Origin: Prevotella sp. UBA2739
Lineage (GTDB): Bacteria > Bacteroidota > Bacteroidia > Bacteroidales > Bacteroidaceae
NCBI GenBank assembly: GCA_002353525.1
Contig: DEJV01000056.1
Location: 63,634 to 112,862, forward strand
Reading direction: 5' to 3'
DNA: 49,229 bases
The notes under the pieces are model-generated. The model was given only the letters and a program-made list of their open reading frames with translations, was not told the origin of the DNA and did no database searches. Of the stretch, positions 9,098 through 17,604 are shown in pieces (positions within the stretch are counted from its first letter, which is position 1; every line of letters begins with the position of its first letter). The translations under genes and the position numbers were made by a program.

Positions 9098-9129
9098 CAA
9101 AGATAATAAAAGTTTTGAATTGTTGCAAA
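9098..9129 (-). promoter_or_regulatory. Second, distal minus-strand promoter
   Basis: On the minus strand TTTG (9129-9126), 20 nt, TATCTTTG (9105-9098). No open reading frame of note begins soon after it. It would yield a leader of nearly 290 nt for the carbonic anhydrase, or a separate small RNA. Confidence 0.45.
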
Positions 9130-9277
9130 TAAAAATCGGCAAACAGGCATTTTTTTTCAGCGAACAACCGTTTTTTTTTGCATAATTTCACATTTCAACG
9201 CTCACTTTAGGTGACATTTAAGATGAATATGCCATTAAAAAGGTGGACGATTATTTTCCTGATTGATCCCTTTTTTG

Positions 9278-9285
9278 TATCTTTG
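9278..9285 (+). promoter_or_regulatory. -7 box of the porin gene
   Basis: TATCTTTG lies 26 bp before the porin ATG. The -33 region (around 9251-9260) is T-rich but lacks a clean TTTG. Confidence 0.45.
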
Positions 9286-9311
9286 TACTCAGAAAACTCA
9301 ACCTGAATACT

Positions 9312-10331
9312 ATGAGGCCGAGATTCCTTTTATTGTTCCTAATGATATGCCTATGTGTTGCCGCCCATGCGCAAAATGAAGAGAGAAAGATCCATCTCTC
9401 GATGGAGACACGTGCCGACTATCAGCGCGACTACGATGACGGCCGTGCGGAGAAAGACGAGTGCGGATTTAAAGGTAAATATCTGAACCTGAGGATGTAT
9501 GGAAAGATTAGTGATCGACTGTCGTACGATTTCAACCAACGCCTGAATAAGATGCATTCGTCTACTAGCTTTTTCGATGCTACCGACTGGTTGTATGTCG
9601 ACTACCGGGCCACCGACCGTTGGATGCTTTCTGCCGGCAAGCTGGTCATCGGTGTGGGGGGCTATGAATACGATGCAGCCCCCATCGACCTCTATTTCTG
9701 TTCGGAGTTTTGGAACGTCGCCTCGTGCTATGCGTGGGGAGCCGCCCTTACCTATCATTTCTCACCATCCGACAAACTGATGGCGCAAGTGTGCGAGAGC
9801 CCCTTCCGCAGTCATTATCGGCATGCCGACATGTATGCCTACAACCTGATGTGGTATGGGTCGCATGGACGGTGGAACGCCTTGTGGTCGATGAACATGA
9901 TGGAGTGGGCAGAGCACCGCTATATTCACTACATCTCTCTTGGCAATGAGTTCCATATGGGCGATGGACTGAAACTGCAGCTCGACGTGATGAACAGGGC
10001 CGCCAGCGGACAGGCGTTCTTCTTGCGCGACTGTTCGGTGATAGTCGAGTTGTCGTACTGCCCTGCGCAGAAGTGGCGCCTGTTGGCGAAGGCCAGCTAT
10101 GAGGTGAATCATACCGACAAGGCTGCCGACCTGTGCGTCATGCCAGGAACAGAACTGACGCGCGTCGGGGCAGGCGTGGAGTATTTCCCACTGGGCAGTA
10201 AAGACTTGCGTCTGCATGCCTACTACTGCCGGTCGTGGGGCACCAACACCAATCCCGATGGCATCATGCAAGACAACGAAGACCGTGCCGGCATAGGTCT
10301 CACATGGCGCATTCACATTCTGAAGCGCTAA
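9312..10331 (+). CDS. Porin-like outer-membrane protein (OprO/OprP type)
   Basis: A 339-residue protein with a signal peptide ending CVAAHA-Q (about residue 21). The rest alternates beta strands and charged loops rich in Tyr, Trp and Asp, for example LNLRMYGKISDRLSYDF and WLYVDYRATDRWMLSAGKL. This N-terminal layout (strand, 'Y-G-K-I-S-D', 'lYVdY') matches the phosphate-selective porin O/P-like proteins of Bacteroidota. The solute is not predictable. It is a single gene between two promoter regions. A generic beta-barrel protein of another family is the alternative. Confidence 0.7.
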   Translation: MRPRFLLLFLMICLCVAAHAQNEERKIHLSMETRADYQRDYDDGRAEKDECGFKGKYLNLRMYGKISDRLSYDFNQRLNKMHSSTSFFDATDWLYVDYRATDRWMLSAGKLVIGVGGYEYDAAPIDLYFCSEFWNVASCYAWGAALTYHFSPSDKLMAQVCESPFRSHYRHADMYAYNLMWYGSHGRWNALWSMNMMEWAEHRYIHYISLGNEFHMGDGLKLQLDVMNRAASGQAFFLRDCSVIVELSYCPAQKWRLLAKASYEVNHTDKAADLCVMPGTELTRVGAGVEYFPLGSKDLRLHAYYCRSWGTNTNPDGIMQDNEDRAGIGLTWRIHILKR

Positions 10332-10392
10332 GATGTGTCGGCGAATGTGTGATTTTTTCTGCTTTTTTCTTTTCAGTTTTCTATTTTTTTTA

Positions 10393-10400
10393 TATCTTTG
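10393..10400 (+). promoter_or_regulatory. -7 box upstream of the proline catabolism gene
   Basis: TATCTTTG preceded by a T-rich stretch without a clean TTTG. Transcription from here would give a leader of about 220 nt before the ATG at 10625, containing a 26-codon reading frame at 10454-10534. The 293-bp gap holds nothing else I can name. Confidence 0.5.
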
Positions 10401-10453
10401 CCACGAATACAAAACTAAAAAGCCTGTTAAACACTAAAAATCTATTCACGCCT

Positions 10454-10534
10454 ATGTATGACATGTTCTCACTACAAGCTCTGACAGCGCTTCACCGTTA
10501 CAGAGACGTGAAGTTCAGTCCGCCCGTCTGCTGA
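10454..10534 (+). CDS. Possible 26-residue leader peptide upstream of putA
   Basis: ATG to TGA, 26 codons, reading MYDMFSLQALTAL then HRYRDVKFSPPVC. It lies entirely in the putative 5' leader of the putA gene, 90 bp before the putA start. The run P-P-V-C at the end and the GC-rich self-complementary stretch after the stop (CCGGTCGGCACCGAC) would fit translation-dependent control of the downstream gene. Short frames arise by chance; I do not recognise this peptide with certainty. Confidence 0.3.
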   Translation: MYDMFSLQALTALHRYRDVKFSPPVC

Positions 10535-10624
10535 TTCCGGTCGGCACCGACAGCCATTGTCCGTCGGGCCGCAACAACAGAGACCCCAACATCATACCAA
10601 AAACAACACCTTATTTATTAGTTT

Positions 10625-13600
10625 ATGGAACAACAAAAACTGCCGACCGTTCAGGAAGTATTCTCCTGGATGCGCAAACTATACGATGAGAGTTATGCCG
10701 GACTGACCAAGCTGGAGAAAGAAGAACAACACATGTATGGCACCATGGTCACCACGCCAAACGACAAGAAATTCATTGTACGCATGCTCGACGAGACCAG
10801 TCAGGTGCGCGACACACAGAAGCTGGCCGTACGCGTGAAAGACCTTATCGACCAGTATGGCATTCCCCACTTCCTCAACAAGACCGACCATGCACTCTTC
10901 TGGATGTACCAGAAGTTTGCCTATCTGCCTTTGTTCAACTGGGTGGCTGTGCCCATCATCAAGTGGCGACTGCGCCGCGACACCAGCCGCGTCATCATCA
11001 ACGCCGCACGTCCAAACCTCACCAAACACCTGGCCACACGCTTCAGCGAGGACATCGGCCAGAACGTCAACCTGCTGGGCGAGGTGGTGCTCGGTAACGG
11101 CGAGGCCGACAAGCGCTATGAGTCGTATCTCGAGGCATTGAAAGAGCCCGACATCAACTATATCTCGGTGAAGATATCGGGTATCTATGCGCAGACGCAT
11201 GCCCTGAACTACAAAGAGTGCTTCCCTGAGCTCATCCGCCGCATGTCGGAACTTTATCAGGCTGCCATCGACAATCCATACACGACGCCCGACGGTGTGA
11301 CCCGTCCGAAGTTCATCAACCTCGACATGGAGGAGTATAAGGATGCCCACCTCACCATGAAGCTGTTCAAAGAGGTGCTCTCGCTGCCACAGTTCAAGAA
11401 CTACGAAGCCGGCATCGTGGTGCAGGCCTACCTGCCCGATGCATGGGACTTCCAGACCGAACTGCTCGAGTTTGCACGCAAGCGTGTGGCCGAGGGCGGC
11501 TCGCCCATCAAGATGCGTATCGTGAAAGGCTGTAACCTCGACATGGAGAACATCGTCAGCGACCTGCGCGGATGGCCCAACCCCGTACGTCCCAACAAGA
11601 CAGAAGTGGATGCCAACTACCTGCACATCATCGAGCGCGGCCTGAAGCCCGAGAATGCCAAGGTGCTGCACATCGGCATGGCTTCGCACAACCTCTTCAC
11701 CATCTCGTATGCCTACCTGCTCACCCAGCAGTATCAGACGCCGAAAGACTGCTTCTGCTTCGAGATGCTCGAAGGCATGGCCAACCACGTGTGGCGCGCA
11801 CAGAAGAAACTGGGCAACCACGTCATCCTCTACACGCCCGTGGTGAAGAAAGAGCATTTCCTCAACGCCATCTCTTATCTCGTGCGCCGTATGGACGAGA
11901 ACACCGCTCCCGACAACTTCCTCACCCACTCGTTCTCGCTGAAGCCCGACACCAAGGAGTGGAAGGAGCTGGAGCAGCAGTTCATCGATGCCTACAACAT
12001 GAAGGATACCATCACTCATATTCCTACACGTACGCAAGACCGTAACAAACCTTATGTAGGACAGGAACCGCAAGACGAGATGATCAACGAGCCCGACACC
12101 GACTTCGACCGCTTCTGCAACCAGGAGTGGGTGGAGCGCATCTTCGCCAAGTGGAAGAGTAACGGTCAGCTTACTGGCGTGAAAGCAGAGTGGGGCGACT
12201 GGAAACCCGGCGACGTGCTGCCCACGCAGATAGGTGCCGGACTGGTCTACAACGATGACAAGGTGAAATACTTCGACCGTTCGCAGGAAGGCGATGTGCT
12301 GGTTTGCGAAATGTCGCGCGCCGACAAGGCTCAGACAGAGCAGATCCTGCAAATTGCCGATGCTGATGTCGGCGGTTGGCGCAACACTACCATCGATCAG
12401 CGCCATGCCATCATGTACAAGGCTGCCAACATCCTCGGACAGATGCGTGGCGACCTGAACGGATCGATGTGTGCTATTACGGGCAAGACCATCGAGGAGG
12501 CCGACGTAGAAGTGTCTGAGGCCATCGACTATTGCCGTTTCTACACCACTACGATGAAGAAATATGCTGCCCTCGACGATATTGAGATGCGCGCCAAAGG
12601 CACCGTATTGGTGCTCTCGCCATGGAACTTCCCATGCGCCATCCCGTGCGGAGGTGTAGTGGCTGCCCTGGCTTCGGGCAACACCTGTGTGCTGAAGCCC
12701 GCCACCGTGGCTGCTCCTGTGGCCTGGCTCTTCGCCAAGGCATTCTGGGAGGCTGGCGTTCCCAAGGAGGCTTTGCAGGTGATTATCACCAACCGCGAGG
12801 CCACTCCGTTGCTCACTTCGTCGCCCGTCATTAAGCACATCATCCTCACTGGTGGCACCGAGACCGCACAAAGCATCGCCCACACCAACCCGCGCAAGCC
12901 GCTCTCGGCAGAGACAGGTGGTAAGAACGTGATGATTCTCTCGGCCAAGGGCGACCGCGACCACGCCATCATGAATGCCTGCCGCTCTGCTTTCGGCAAT
13001 GCCGGACAGAAGTGCTCGGCCTGCTCGTTGCTGCTGGTGGAGCGTTCGGTATACAACAATCCTGAATTCTTCGAGAAACTCACCGACTGCGCATCGTCGC
13101 TCAAGGTGGGTGGCGTATGGAATGCCGGCAACATTGTAGGCCCCATGATTACCAACAAGAACGACAAGCTGGAGAAAGCATTTAAGCTGGAGCCAGGCGA
13201 GCGCTGGCTCATCGCCCCGGAGTTTGTCGACGAGAAGAAGTACATCATGAAACCCACCATCAAGGTCGACGTGAAACCTGATTCGTTCACCTTCCGCACC
13301 GAGTTGTTTGCTCCGCTGTTGGCCGTGGCTCCTTATGACACACTCGAAGAGGCTGTCAACCTCGTCAACGGACTCGACTATGGACTGACTAGCGGTCTGC
13401 AGTCGCTCGACGAGCAGGAACAGCGCTACTGGAAGAACCACATCCAGGCTGGTAACCTCTATATCAACCGTGGCATCACGGGTGCTGTGGTCAACCGTCA
13501 GCCGTTCGGCGGCATGAAGCTTAGCGCCTTTGGTCCTGGACTGAAGGCTGGAGGCCCCAACTATTGCGCACAGTTCATGACCATCACCGACCGTCCGGGC

Positions 13601-14101
13601 ACCACCACCGACTATAAGAAGTCGTATGCCGACTGGTACGAGCGTGAGTTCCGCCATGCCCGCAACATTCAGCCGAAGATTCGTGGCGAGCAGAATGTGT
13701 TCCGCTATCTGCCGCTGAGCAACATGGTGTTACGCCTCTTCGGCGACGAGACGCTCGAACAGGTACAGATGGTACAGCTTGCCGCCAAGACGGTCGGCAC
13801 CCCGCTCACCATCTCTGCCGATGCCGACAACCCACTGGTGGGACAGCTGCAGGGTGTGAAGACCGAGGGTCTGACGGCTTTCTGCAACTCGATGAAGCAG
13901 TTTGAGCGTGTGCGCACCATCTCGAAGAACATTCCCGACGAGGTGTTCCAGGCTGCCGCCTTCTGCGATAAGTACATCGCCCAGGCTGTGCCCGTGCGCA
14001 ATGGCCGCATCGAACTGGCTCACTACATCAAGGAGCAGTCCATCTCTAACGAGTATCATCGTTATGGCTCGCAGATTGAGGTTCCGAAGGTAGAGGACTG
14101 A
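10625..14101 (+). CDS. putA: Bifunctional proline dehydrogenase / L-glutamate-gamma-semialdehyde dehydrogenase
   Basis: A 1158-residue fused enzyme that oxidises proline to glutamate in two steps: FAD-dependent proline dehydrogenase, then NAD-dependent P5C dehydrogenase. The PRODH barrel spans about 95-450, with MRIVKGCNLD, the H-I-G-M-A-S-H-N segment, FEMLEGMA and YLVRRMDENTAPDNF. The aldehyde dehydrogenase spans about 560-1040, with SPWNFPCAIP, Glu763 in SAETGGKN, the catalytic Cys797 in NAGQKCSACS, and FRTELFAPLLAV. There is no ribbon-helix-helix DNA-binding domain at the N-terminus, so it is not an autoregulatory PutA of the enterobacterial kind. It is a soluble or peripheral inner-membrane enzyme. 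It is a single gene with a long leader and ends at a strong terminator. Confidence 0.95.
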   Translation: MEQQKLPTVQEVFSWMRKLYDESYAGLTKLEKEEQHMYGTMVTTPNDKKFIVRMLDETSQVRDTQKLAVRVKDLIDQYGIPHFLNKTDHALFWMYQKFAYLPLFNWVAVPIIKWRLRRDTSRVIINAARPNLTKHLATRFSEDIGQNVNLLGEVVLGNGEADKRYESYLEALKEPDINYISVKISGIYAQTHALNYKECFPELIRRMSELYQAAIDNPYTTPDGVTRPKFINLDMEEYKDAHLTMKLFKEVLSLPQFKNYEAGIVVQAYLPDAWDFQTELLEFARKRVAEGGSPIKMRIVKGCNLDMENIVSDLRGWPNPVRPNKTEVDANYLHIIERGLKPENAKVLHIGMASHNLFTISYAYLLTQQYQTPKDCFCFEMLEGMANHVWRAQKKLGNHVILYTPVVKKEHFLNAISYLVRRMDENTAPDNFLTHSFSLKPDTKEWKELEQQFIDAYNMKDTITHIPTRTQDRNKPYVGQEPQDEMINEPDTDFDRFCNQEWVERIFAKWKSNGQLTGVKAEWGDWKPGDVLPTQIGAGLVYNDDKVKYFDRSQEGDVLVCEMSRADKAQTEQILQIADADVGGWRNTTIDQRHAIMYKAANILGQMRGDLNGSMCAITGKTIEEADVEVSEAIDYCRFYTTTMKKYAALDDIEMRAKGTVLVLSPWNFPCAIPCGGVVAALASGNTCVLKPATVAAPVAWLFAKAFWEAGVPKEALQVIITNREATPLLTSSPVIKHIILTGGTETAQSIAHTNPRKPLSAETGGKNVMILSAKGDRDHAIMNACRSAFGNAGQKCSACSLLLVERSVYNNPEFFEKLTDCASSLKVGGVWNAGNIVGPMITNKNDKLEKAFKLEPGERWLIAPEFVDEKKYIMKPTIKVDVKPDSFTFRTELFAPLLAVAPYDTLEEAVNLVNGLDYGLTSGLQSLDEQEQRYWKNHIQAGNLYINRGITGAVVNRQPFGGMKLSAFGPGLKAGGPNYCAQFMTITDRPGTTTDYKKSYADWYEREFRHARNIQPKIRGEQNVFRYLPLSNMVLRLFGDETLEQVQMVQLAAKTVGTPLTISADADNPLVGQLQGVKTEGLTAFCNSMKQFERVRTISKNIPDEVFQAAAFCDKYIAQAVPVRNGRIELAHYIKEQSISNEYHRYGSQIEVPKVED

Positions 14102-14105
14102 TTTT

Positions 14106-14142
14106 AACGATAACGCTAACGGGAACGTTAACGGGAACGCGA
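14106..14142 (+). repeat. AACGGGAACG-type iterated repeat
   Basis: Iterations of AACGATAACG, CTAACGGGAACG and TTAACGGGAACG directly after the putA stop codon. The same repeat type recurs in frame inside the hybrid sensor gene at 29075-29112. Confidence 0.75.
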
Positions 14143-14170
14143 ATATGAACTTATCGTAGACTAACAATAA

Positions 14171-14199
14171 GGAGCAGCTCCATGTGGGCTGCTCCTTTT
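14171..14199. terminator. Bidirectional intrinsic terminator
   Basis: GGAGCAGC (14171-14178) pairs with GCTGCTCC (14188-14195) around a 9-nt loop. TTTT follows on the plus strand and an A-run precedes, so it can end putA and the minus-strand GH35 gene. The rest of the gap to 14311 shows nothing further. Confidence 0.85.
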
Positions 14200-14311
14200 A
14201 GGTTGAGGCTCCTCTGACGGTTCTATGCAGAAATGCCTTTTGTTCTTATGATTGAACACTAAGTAGTTCGGTTTTGTGTGGTTACGCCACACTTTTCAGA
14301 ACTTTCGAGTG

Positions 14312-16723
14312 TTAAAACACAAACACCTTGTAGTCTTTCACCGAGCCGGGGGCTCCCTCTTCTGCGCGCGGCAGGTATTCCAATGCGCTGACGGTCTGCT
14401 CACTGCCCAGGTCGATGACCAACAGGTGGGGCAGGGTAGCGGCACGCTCAGTCTGCCAGAAAGTCGACTCTTGCAGGTCGAACACCTTGTCGGCCAGGTG
14501 GTTGCCGTTCTCGTTCTCGCTGTTGGCATACTTCACCGTCCATGGCTCACGCGAGAGACGCTTGCCGTTGGCATCCTGCATGTAGAGTTCGGCAATGCAA
14601 CTGCGCTGCGAACCGTCGTGGTTGGAGAGACACTGCAGGGCTACGTAGCGTCCACGCTGGGGCTTGGCGAAGCGGACGGTCTGCCATCCGTTGCCGCTGT
14701 TCAGTTGTCCGGCGGCGGCAGGTGTCATGCTGTTGAGGTCGGGTTTGTCGCCGATGTTGTTGTGTTTCACCGTTTTCTCGATGTTCAGTTTGTTCAGCTC
14801 GGGCTTGTCTTGTCCCCATACCACGGTCTCCTTCGGGCCGACCACGTCGAGGACAATCACCTCGTTCTTACCTTTCTTCAGCCAGCAACCGGGCACGTAG
14901 AGCGTCTGCTGCGGGCCTATCGACCAGATGCGGCCCATGGCGTGTCCATTCACATAAACCTGGCCCTTGCCCCACGTCTCGAAGTTCAGGAAGGTGTCGC
15001 CCACCTTCTTCAGTGTGAAGTAGCCACGATGGTAGCCAGGCTTCATAAACGCAGAGAGCTTTGCAGATTCCTCATAATTGCGCGTAACAGCTATTCCTGG
15101 TGCACTACCGCTCATGTTGGATTTGGCATTGAAGTCCTTCACCATGTCGAGTGCTTTTTTTGCTGTCTCGTAGTCATCAGGGATGGCCATGTTTGTCCAG
15201 TTTTTCGGTGTCAGCACTATGTCAGCATCGGCAGTTTCGGTGCTCAGCGTGACGTTGCCTACAATACCCTTGAAGTCCTTGATGGCGCGGCCGAAATTGA
15301 TGCGGCCCATGCCTTCAACAATAATCATCAGCTCGGCACCCTTCTTGACGGCAGGAATGGTGAGCGACTTCTCATTCTTCACTCGGTCTATCTTGCCAAT
15401 GTATTTTCCATCAATAAACACCTGCGCAAAGTCATGGAATTCACCTGACAACACACTGGTCGAGGTGATTTCGGGCAAACGGGTAGAATAAATCATCGTA
15501 CCCCAGCCCATGTCCATTTCTTCAAAGGTCTTCAAAGCGCCCTTCTCCATCTTTCCGCCTTCGGCTGTTGCGGTCATCAAAGTGGCAAACTCCTTCAGCT
15601 CGAACTTCGGCACGGTCACTATTGGCATCGGGGCTTTGGGCACGGCGGGCAGCTTCTTTCCATCGTTGTACTTCTGCATCATTGTGCGCAGCTCATAGTA
15701 TTTCGGTGTGGCCTGACCATACTCGTTGATGGGCGCATCGTAGTCGTAGCTGGTCACGTCAGGAGCGAAGCCCGGACTGTTGGCACCTGCCCAGTGGCCG
15801 AACGAGGTGCCGCCGTGAGTCATATAGAGTGAGAAGGAGATATTCTTCGAGAGCATTTCGTCCATGCCGTCGACCATCGCCTTGGCTGGACGTGTCTCGT
15901 GGCGTGCTCCCCACTTGTCGAACCATCCGCTCCAGAACTCCGAGCACATCAGTGGTGCATTGGGGCGCAATTGTTTGAGTCGCTGGAACTGCTTGTCGAT
16001 GTTGGCACCTGTGCCGAAGTTCATGGTCCAGGTAAGGTCGTCGAGTCCGTTTTTCTCGAAGTTGCTGGCCCAGTCGCACTGGAAGAGTGCCAGTTCCTTG
16101 CCGTAGATGCCGCGCAGGCAGTCGCGAATCTCCGATACATAGGGCTTGTCCTCGCCATACGAACCGTATTCATTTTCCACTTGTACCATGATGATGGGGC
16201 CACCTTTCTGGATGGTCAGCGGAGCCAGTTGCTCGCCCACTTTCTGTTCGAAAATCTTCACGCGCTCCATAAAGTAGGGATCGCGTTCGCGCAGGCGGAT
16301 GTCTTTCTTCTTCAGCAGCCACCAAGGCAGACCGCCCATTTCCCATTCGGCACACACATAGGGGCCGGGGCGCACGATGACATACATGCCATTCTTCTGT
16401 GCCAGGCGGCAGAACTCGGCCACGTCGTTTTGGCCAGTGAAGTCGAACTGTCCTTCACGCTGTTCGTGAATGTTCCAGAAGATGTAGATGCACACGGCGT
16501 TCATGCCCAGAGCCTTGCACATCTTGATGCGGTGCTCCCAGTAGGGGCGCGGAATGCGTGGATAATGAATTTCGGCAGCTTTCACCACAAAAGGTTTGCC
16601 GTTGAGCAGGAAAGTCTTTTCGCCCACGGTGAACGTGCCTTTCTTGTTGTTAGCTGCTTGTAGGGGCATAGCCATAGTGAGCATGGCCAGAACGAGTGTG
16701 AGTAATAGTTTGTTTGGTTTCAT
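14312..16723 (-). CDS. Glycoside hydrolase family 35 beta-galactosidase with C-terminal F5/8-type domain
   Basis: An 803-residue protein with a signal peptide (ending PLQA-A, residue 23). The GH35 TIM barrel (about 35-370) carries the acid/base Glu185 in QVENEYGSYG and the nucleophile Glu262 in CSEFWSGWFDKWG, plus EIHYPRIPRPYW and the YVCAEWEMGGLPWWL segment. Beta-sandwich domains follow (about 420-660). The last 140 residues (GRYVALQCLSN, FWQT, LLVIDLG, ALEYLPR) look like a discoidin/F5/8 carbohydrate-binding domain. The protein probably removes terminal beta-galactose in the periplasm or at the surface. The start at 16723 begins the signal peptide and follows a consensus promoter; a longer frame upstream runs into the divergent ZIP gene. 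It belongs by neighbourhood to the glycan locus at 17.6-30 kb but has its own promoter. Confidence 0.93.
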   Translation of the reverse strand: MKPNKLLLTLVLAMLTMAMPLQAANNKKGTFTVGEKTFLLNGKPFVVKAAEIHYPRIPRPYWEHRIKMCKALGMNAVCIYIFWNIHEQREGQFDFTGQNDVAEFCRLAQKNGMYVIVRPGPYVCAEWEMGGLPWWLLKKKDIRLRERDPYFMERVKIFEQKVGEQLAPLTIQKGGPIIMVQVENEYGSYGEDKPYVSEIRDCLRGIYGKELALFQCDWASNFEKNGLDDLTWTMNFGTGANIDKQFQRLKQLRPNAPLMCSEFWSGWFDKWGARHETRPAKAMVDGMDEMLSKNISFSLYMTHGGTSFGHWAGANSPGFAPDVTSYDYDAPINEYGQATPKYYELRTMMQKYNDGKKLPAVPKAPMPIVTVPKFELKEFATLMTATAEGGKMEKGALKTFEEMDMGWGTMIYSTRLPEITSTSVLSGEFHDFAQVFIDGKYIGKIDRVKNEKSLTIPAVKKGAELMIIVEGMGRINFGRAIKDFKGIVGNVTLSTETADADIVLTPKNWTNMAIPDDYETAKKALDMVKDFNAKSNMSGSAPGIAVTRNYEESAKLSAFMKPGYHRGYFTLKKVGDTFLNFETWGKGQVYVNGHAMGRIWSIGPQQTLYVPGCWLKKGKNEVIVLDVVGPKETVVWGQDKPELNKLNIEKTVKHNNIGDKPDLNSMTPAAAGQLNSGNGWQTVRFAKPQRGRYVALQCLSNHDGSQRSCIAELYMQDANGKRLSREPWTVKYANSENENGNHLADKVFDLQESTFWQTERAATLPHLLVIDLGSEQTVSALEYLPRAEEGAPGSVKDYKVFVF

Positions 16724-16742
16724 GATTTTCAGATTTTTGTTG

Positions 16743-16774
16743 CAAAGATAATATTTTTGAATTAATTTTGCAAA
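16743..16774 (-). promoter_or_regulatory. Promoter of the GH35 gene
   Basis: Minus strand TTTG (16774-16771), 20 nt, TATCTTTG (16750-16743), about 20 nt before the ATG at 16723. Confidence 0.7.
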
Positions 16775-16796
16775 CGAAACAAGCAAAACAGAGGAT

Positions 16797-17582
16797 ATGA
16801 TCAATAGTACAATGATGATAGGTTTGCTCATTCCGTTGTTGGGCACCATGCTGGGCTCGGCCTTTGTCTTCCTCATGAAGGAAGAGATGTCGGCCGTAGT
16901 GCAAAAAACGTTGCTGGGGTTTGCCTCGGGTGTGATGGTAGCCGCCTCGGTGTGGTCGCTGCTCATACCTGCCATCGAGATGGGCGAGAGCGGGGGCCGC
17001 TGGGCGGTGCTTCCTGCCGCAGTAGGCTTTCTGCTGGGCATGGGGTTCTTGTTGCTCGTCGACGAACTGACGCCCCACTTGCACCTTGGCGCCAACCAAC
17101 CTGAGGGACCGCGCTCGCGACTCTCGCGTACGGCCATGTTGTCGCTGGCTGTCACCATTCACAATCTGCCTGAGGGCATGGCCGTGGGTGTGGTGTTTGC
17201 CGGAGCGGGTACGGGCGATGCTCCTATCTCGCTGGCGGCAGCCGTAGCCGTGTCGCTGGGTATTGCCATTCAGAATATTCCCGAAGGTGCCATCATTTCG
17301 ATGCCCATGCGTGCTGCCGGCAACTCGCGATGGCGCTCGTTTATGATAGGCAGCCTGAGCGGAGTTGTGGAACCTCTGGGCGGACTGGTGGTCATTCTGC
17401 TGGCCTCGCTGATGACGCCCGTGTTGCCTTATATGCTGGCCTTTGCCGCCGGCGCCATGCTCTATGTGGTGGTAGAGGAGCTCATCCCGGAAGCCTCAGA
17501 GGGTACCCACACCAACATGAGCACCATCGGCTTTGCCTTGGGCTTTGTGCTGATGATGGTGCTCGACGTGGTGCTAGGATAG
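16797..17582 (+). CDS. ZIP-family metal (zinc) transporter
   Basis: A 261-residue inner-membrane protein with about eight hydrophobic segments. The ZIP signature is in TM4 and TM5: HNLPEGMAVG (about 121-130) and QNIPEGAIIS (about 159-168), which carry the metal ligands His, Asn, Glu. A third EELIPEA follows near residue 235. The family imports Zn2+ and sometimes Fe2+ or Mn2+. It is transcribed divergently from the GH35 gene, 73 bp apart, and converges with the DUF2264 gene. It interrupts the minus-strand glycan genes and probably has no functional link to them. I saw no clear promoter in the short divergent gap on this strand. Confidence 0.9.
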   Translation: MINSTMMIGLLIPLLGTMLGSAFVFLMKEEMSAVVQKTLLGFASGVMVAASVWSLLIPAIEMGESGGRWAVLPAAVGFLLGMGFLLLVDELTPHLHLGANQPEGPRSRLSRTAMLSLAVTIHNLPEGMAVGVVFAGAGTGDAPISLAAAVAVSLGIAIQNIPEGAIISMPMRAAGNSRWRSFMIGSLSGVVEPLGGLVVILLASLMTPVLPYMLAFAAGAMLYVVVEELIPEASEGTHTNMSTIGFALGFVLMMVLDVVLG

Positions 17583-17604
17583 AGACGGTGTGGTCATTAT
17601 ACCA

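Noticed and set aside
10679..13657. Very long minus-strand frame (992 codons) opposite putA
   Set aside because: It is a mirror of the strongly biased codons of putA, has no family motif and no promoter; the plus-strand enzyme accounts for the region.
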